Positions 60,669 through 64,000 of a stretch of 64,000 bases of DNA are shown piece by piece. The position numbers and the translations under genes are program-made. This DNA comes from Tillandsia leiboldiana (lineage: Eukaryota; Streptophyta; Magnoliopsida; Poales; Bromeliaceae), in NCBI GenBank assembly GCA_029204045.2, contig CM055077.1, forward strand, positions 4,877,932 to 4,941,931, written 5' to 3'. A model generated the notes under the pieces. It was not told the origin of the DNA. It did not search any database and worked only from the letters and a program-made list of their open reading frames with translations. Position 1 is the stretch's first letter; each line of letters opens with the position of its first letter.

Positions 60669-61384
60669 TCACTTACAACTTAAAAGAAGTTTCGTCCCCG
60701 AAACTTACAACTTAAAAAAAAATTTCATTCCCGGAGCTTACAGCCTGAAGTCATACTCTATGAAAATGTTCAAAAAGTTTAATCGAGGGCTACAAGTCAG
60801 TCGCACGGTATCTACGACTCTAAGGCTACTAATTTAGACCCAATCTGGTACTTCCCATTACAGGGCAGAGTATTTCCTCAGTTCTCTCGACAGTCCGTTG
60901 CCTGCAGCCGACGTGCTCACCAAAAGAACAGCGGAATACCAACGGTTTGTTGCCAGCGACAAGTTGGGGACGCAACACCTACCAGACGGTACATCACATG
61001 CTTCCCAACACAAACCCAGTGCCAAAACATAACCTTTATCGAGGGTTACTACCGCCTCGCGGTCATGAACATCGCCATGACTACCACTTAGGTGAGTCCA
61101 CGTCGATCCACAAAACCTGTGCGAAAGGTGGGGTCAATTTGCATCGGAGACTGTGCAATTCACGCACCGGTATGCGATTTGCTAAGGTTAGATTGGCTCC
61201 CTCGCCTGTAAGCACACCGGACCGGAACGGTCGACGAAACGAGAGGTAGAGCTAAAGGCAGGAGGGCTCGCAAGGGTCTGGTAGGGTCGGGTTGCTCCGG
61301 CCCAAACGGAGCTTCTATGAAGCCGAGGGAAGGGAAGGTAAACGGAAAAAGGAAAAGTAGAAAACAAAGAGAGATAAGTACCTG
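60669..61384 (-). other. Internal non-coding part of element E
   Basis: Next to the LTR are two versions of the conserved element-end motif (tttcggggacgaaact and a tccgggaatgaaattt variant, minus strand). No gene is seen. Confidence 0.5.
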
Positions 61385-62344
61385 TCATTCCCTATTTCGG
61401 GACGACGCGTCGTCTGCCGGGGCGGCCGGGGGCGTCCGCCCACAATCCTTGGGCCAGCGTCGCACCGCGTGTTGGGGTGGGGGTTTGCTGTCTAAAGAGT
61501 CTGCACATCGCGGGTCGTCGGGCGAGCCCTTTGTCTGCACGGGGGCCGCCGCGCTCTTTGTTCCTCTTGGCGGTGGTGGCACGGCGGCGGAGGCGGGGGT
61601 GGGCCCTTGAGGGCAGGAGAGGTGATTGTGATCTGGCAAGCCGCACCGGTTACAATAGTGGTACCTCCAAGTGCATTCCGTCACTGGGTGCGCGCCCTTG
61701 CAGATGACGCAGGATCCCGGTTGCGCGTGCGCGCTCCCCTTAAGCCCTCGTTCGACCTTCGGTGCTTGCGTCGGGCGTGGATTAGGTCGGCTCTCTGGAT
61801 CGGTGCCCCCTTGAGGGGTGGAGGCGGCGGTTCCCTTGGGCTCAACATGTCGCGGCGCCGGGGGTCTTCTGACAGACGGCTTCAGAGGGCACTCATACCG
61901 CGTGTGGCCCGGCTTGCCACATCGGAAACAGTGTCCGTCCCGCCACGGGCAGCTCGTTATGAGGTGTGCATTGCCGCATATGACGCACGATTTCGGTGGC
62001 TTAGGTCTCTCCTCCGTCGTCTGCCCGAGGTTCTGCCCGGCTCTCGGGCGTTTGCTCGCCCGGCCCCTCCGATGGGGGTCCCCGGCCGACTCGGGGTAAG
62101 AGCATTCCTGCCGGGCGCACTCTGCGTTGGTGTGCACGGTCAGGTTAGCAGCCTCCTGGACGGCGGGAGGGCCCGTCGGTGGCATCCCGGGAGTGGCAAC
62201 GCTTCTGCTGCCGCCCCGGAACCGGTCGACGCCCTCGAGTTCCTGTGTCAGCATGCTCAGGCGCTCCGCGAGAGTCAGCAGTTGCCCAGCCACGTCGCGC
62301 AGCTGGTTGCGGAGCAGGCGATTGGCTTCGTCGGCGATGTCCAT
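61385..62344 (-). CDS. gag: Gag-like protein with two pairs of zinc knuckles (element E)
   Basis: 319 aa from the ATG at 62344. The frame continues 16 codons upstream without an ATG and meets a stop before that. A short helical region comes first (EANRLLRNQLRDVAGQLLTL). Using residue numbers of the longer frame (62392 as residue 1), knuckles are C136-C148 (CVICGNAHLITSC, CX2CX3HX4C), C155-C168 (CFRCGKPGHTRYEC, CX2CX4HX4C), C228-C240 (CVICKGAHPVTEC) and C247-C260 (CNRCGLPDHNHLSC). The pair is duplicated with a 92-residue shift. No Ty3 Gag capsid domain is seen. It probably binds nucleic acid. It could be a shortened Gag or a knuckle protein carried by the element. Confidence 0.75.
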   Translation of the reverse strand: MDIADEANRLLRNQLRDVAGQLLTLAERLSMLTQELEGVDRFRGGSRSVATPGMPPTGPPAVQEAANLTVHTNAECARQECSYPESAGDPHRRGRASKRPRAGQNLGQTTEERPKPPKSCVICGNAHLITSCPWRDGHCFRCGKPGHTRYECPLKPSVRRPPAPRHVEPKGTAASTPQGGTDPESRPNPRPTQAPKVERGLKGSAHAQPGSCVICKGAHPVTECTWRYHYCNRCGLPDHNHLSCPQGPTPASAAVPPPPRGTKSAAAPVQTKGSPDDPRCADSLDSKPPPQHAVRRWPKDCGRTPPAAPADDASSRNRE

Positions 62345-62392
62345 TTCCGTCGTCGGTTGCTGGCTGAGTCGGCCCTCGATCTGTATGCACAC

Positions 62393-62707
62393 AAAGAAGG
62401 TCGGCTTTAGTCTTTGCTAATCATCAACGGTACATCGCACCACTTAGCGAGGGAAAGGACTCGGACTCTGACTCTGCGTCCCCGGCCGATGATCTAGTAC
62501 GGCCATGTCTGTCACACATCACAAGAGTCAACTTTAGACTACCCTACTAACAACAACCATAAAGTGAGAGAAAGGACTCAACATTTCTCCCCCCCCCCCC
62601 CCTCGGTCACTCACGTTCTACAGTCCTATGCCCTACCCATTTCATTCGTATGTAGGCATGTGAGGGTTGTCCACGGATGTCGGCACTAACTGTTGTGATT
62701 GAAAGAA
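62393..62707 (-). other. Leader of element E with a C14 tract
   Basis: Non-coding. A pure C run (62589-62602, G14 on the sense strand) lies between the primer site and the ORF. Confidence 0.6.
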
Positions 62708-62720
62708 TTCTCTGATACCA
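62708..62720 (-). other. Primer binding site of element E
   Basis: Minus-strand TGGTATCAGAGA, 7 bases inside the right-hand LTR, matching the initiator Met-tRNA end. It shows that 62728 onward is the 5' LTR. Confidence 0.8.
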
Positions 62721-62727
62721 TTAAATC

Positions 62728-64000
62728 TGTCACGCCCCGGGGTTTGTTTTAGCGGAAACGATTCATAAAAGTCGAATGTTTGACGTGTAAATTTTTTTTG
62801 TTTAAAAGAGAACCCCTCTTCCCCGGCACGTGCCCAGACCCGCCACACATACAGGATCACTCTGCAAACGGACGGAGTCTCCCCTGTATGTGCACGGCGT
62901 AGCGTTCAGTACATGCTCCAACATACACAGCCAATCAATCACAACAATTAACCAGCATTCTAAACTAATAACAGAAGAACCTATGGCCGGTCAATTTGGA
63001 AAGGATAAATCCACAGTTTTGGAAGAGCGCCTACCCGGCGTTTACGTTTTGAAAGCTAGTTCCGAAATTAGCATAAATCCACAAGGTTTTGAAACCGGTG
63101 CCCACACGACACTTAGATTTTAAAAACAGTTTTCGCAATCTTTTCTTTGGCTTCTGCCTTTTTGATTTTTAAATGGCTGATAGAAATAAAAGGGAAAAAT
63201 ATTCCACCAGGGGCACTAAATGTAGCCCGTACCGACATCCATGCCGACCCCACGAGGGTATCGCGAACCACTCACATAACTACAAAGTAATGAAAAGCGA
63301 GAATAAAAGAATAAATACAGTCCAGGGTCCCCAGCGACCCAGCTGCTCCTGTCCCGTCCTCACCAGCGCCTACCTCCCTCCCCGTCTGGACCCTGTCACG
63401 AAGTGGGATGTCAGTGACGCAGAAATAGTAAAGCAGGAGAATATAGTAAAACAAACCGTGAAGACAACTGGAGCAACCATCCTCCCAAGGAGGAAAGGCA
63501 ACCTGTACACCTGCATCCTGTAATACCCGGCCGCGTCGGTCCACTACCGACGGCCCCATACCGTACCTGCAACACCGCGACCGCGCCGGACAACTAAACC
63601 GGCGGGTCGCTCCGCTCGCACCTAGGCGCCTCAACCCCACAGCTAATAAGGGGCCCCCACTACGTCACCTCGTGGGTATACACGGGTTCTACGACCTCTT
63701 TTCCGGAAAAGCGCACCCTCTGCGGTGGCCAAACCGCGGGTGCGCGTGTGGCAACCTCGAGCCAAGTAACCGTAACCACCATCATGTCAGTATCACAATA
63801 AGAATAATAAGAGTAATGAGGTACATGAGGTAAAGTGCATAATCGAAAACAAGGTAATACTGCGCGCACTCGAAGGTGGCCCGCTGACATATATGGGTTG
63901 AAAAAAGAAGAACACCGTCGGCAATCGACGCTAGTCATTATAGCGAACCCACTAACATGCATAAGCTATCACCCGTCATTAGGTAACCCCAGTACACTTA
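62728..64000 (-). repeat. 5' LTR of element E, cut by the window end
   Basis: 1273 bp visible, matching 56533-57805 without a difference that I could find. Confidence 0.9.

Larger units (their letters stand above)
56533..64000 (-). mobile_element. Element E: non-autonomous LTR element with a zinc-knuckle ORF, minus strand, runs off the window
   Basis: Two direct copies of a long LTR begin TGTCACGCCCCGG at 56533 and 62728. The left LTR ends at TTATCACA (60668), 4136 bp. The right one is cut by the window end. I see no difference between them over the visible 1273 bp. The internal region is only 2059 bp and lacks protease, reverse transcriptase, RNase H and integrase. LTR ends (TGTGATAAC...GGGGCGTGACA) and the adjacent tttcggggacgaaactt sequence before the LTR are typical of Ty3 chromovirus (Tekay/Del) elements. 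It must depend on another element to move. Confidence 0.82.

Noticed and set aside
61607..62410. Plus-strand 267-aa frame
   Set aside because: Antisense of the zinc-knuckle ORF, whose Cys/His spacing shows the real strand.

Overview
The window is plant nuclear DNA that is almost entirely LTR-retrotransposon sequence. It holds one convincing host gene, a single-exon ATL-type RING-H2 ubiquitin ligase on the minus strand at 38083-38844. The plant is probably a monocot, judged from the GC-rich ATL gene and the very long Ty3/Tekay-like LTRs, but I cannot name a species.

Layout. 1-5502 is an internal fragment of a Sirevirus-like Ty1/copia element (A). It ends at a 100-N gap (5503-5602). 5603-17231 is a full-length element of the same family (B) with LTRs, initiator-Met-tRNA primer site, broken gag-pol, an intact third (env-like) ORF and polypurine tracts. 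17232-24680 is a minus-strand Ty3-type LTR interrupted by a 3.7-kb solo LTR with target duplication GGGTT. 24681-27441 is a cluster of (AT)n/(CT)n microsatellites separating foldback (MITE-like) elements. 27442-28247 is a long-period tandem repeat, continued at 37609-37735. Between these two parts lies a 3-kb solo LTR (28248-37608), itself split by element D (30378-36777, minus strand), a young gag-only Sirevirus derivative with a perfect CCTCG duplication. 37736-40127 is the island holding the ATL gene. 40128-42936 is another solo LTR and 43060-43869 is part of another LTR. 43870-54917 is element C, a mosaic Sirevirus with an intact gag, no protease and a damaged pol. 54918-56532 holds Ty3-type LTR pieces. 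56533-64000 is a minus-strand element (E) with 4.1-kb LTRs and a short internal region encoding a four-zinc-knuckle protein; it runs off the window.

How the parts work together. A/B, C and D belong to one family and form a series: a near-complete element (B), a protease-less mosaic (C) and a gag-only derivative (D). C and D could only move using proteins made elsewhere. All share the tRNA-Met primer site, repeated GGGGGAG polypurine tracts, and LTRs with an array of GATCCGGATC palindromes upstream of a TATA box.

The most interesting structure is in the transcribed leader part of these LTRs. Two long hairpins are followed by a series of mini-hairpins that all present the same 8-nt loop, GTGGATTC, on stems that differ from copy to copy. 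The B/C and D versions have different stem sequences but the same architecture, and the non-Watson-Crick pairs are G-U in the sense RNA. A second notable structure is an internal copy of the palindrome array plus a TATA-like box and a probable 382-nt intron, just upstream of the env-like ORF. That ORF is strongly diverged between B and C inside otherwise near-identical elements.

All calls are by eye. No alignment, folding or database search was run.
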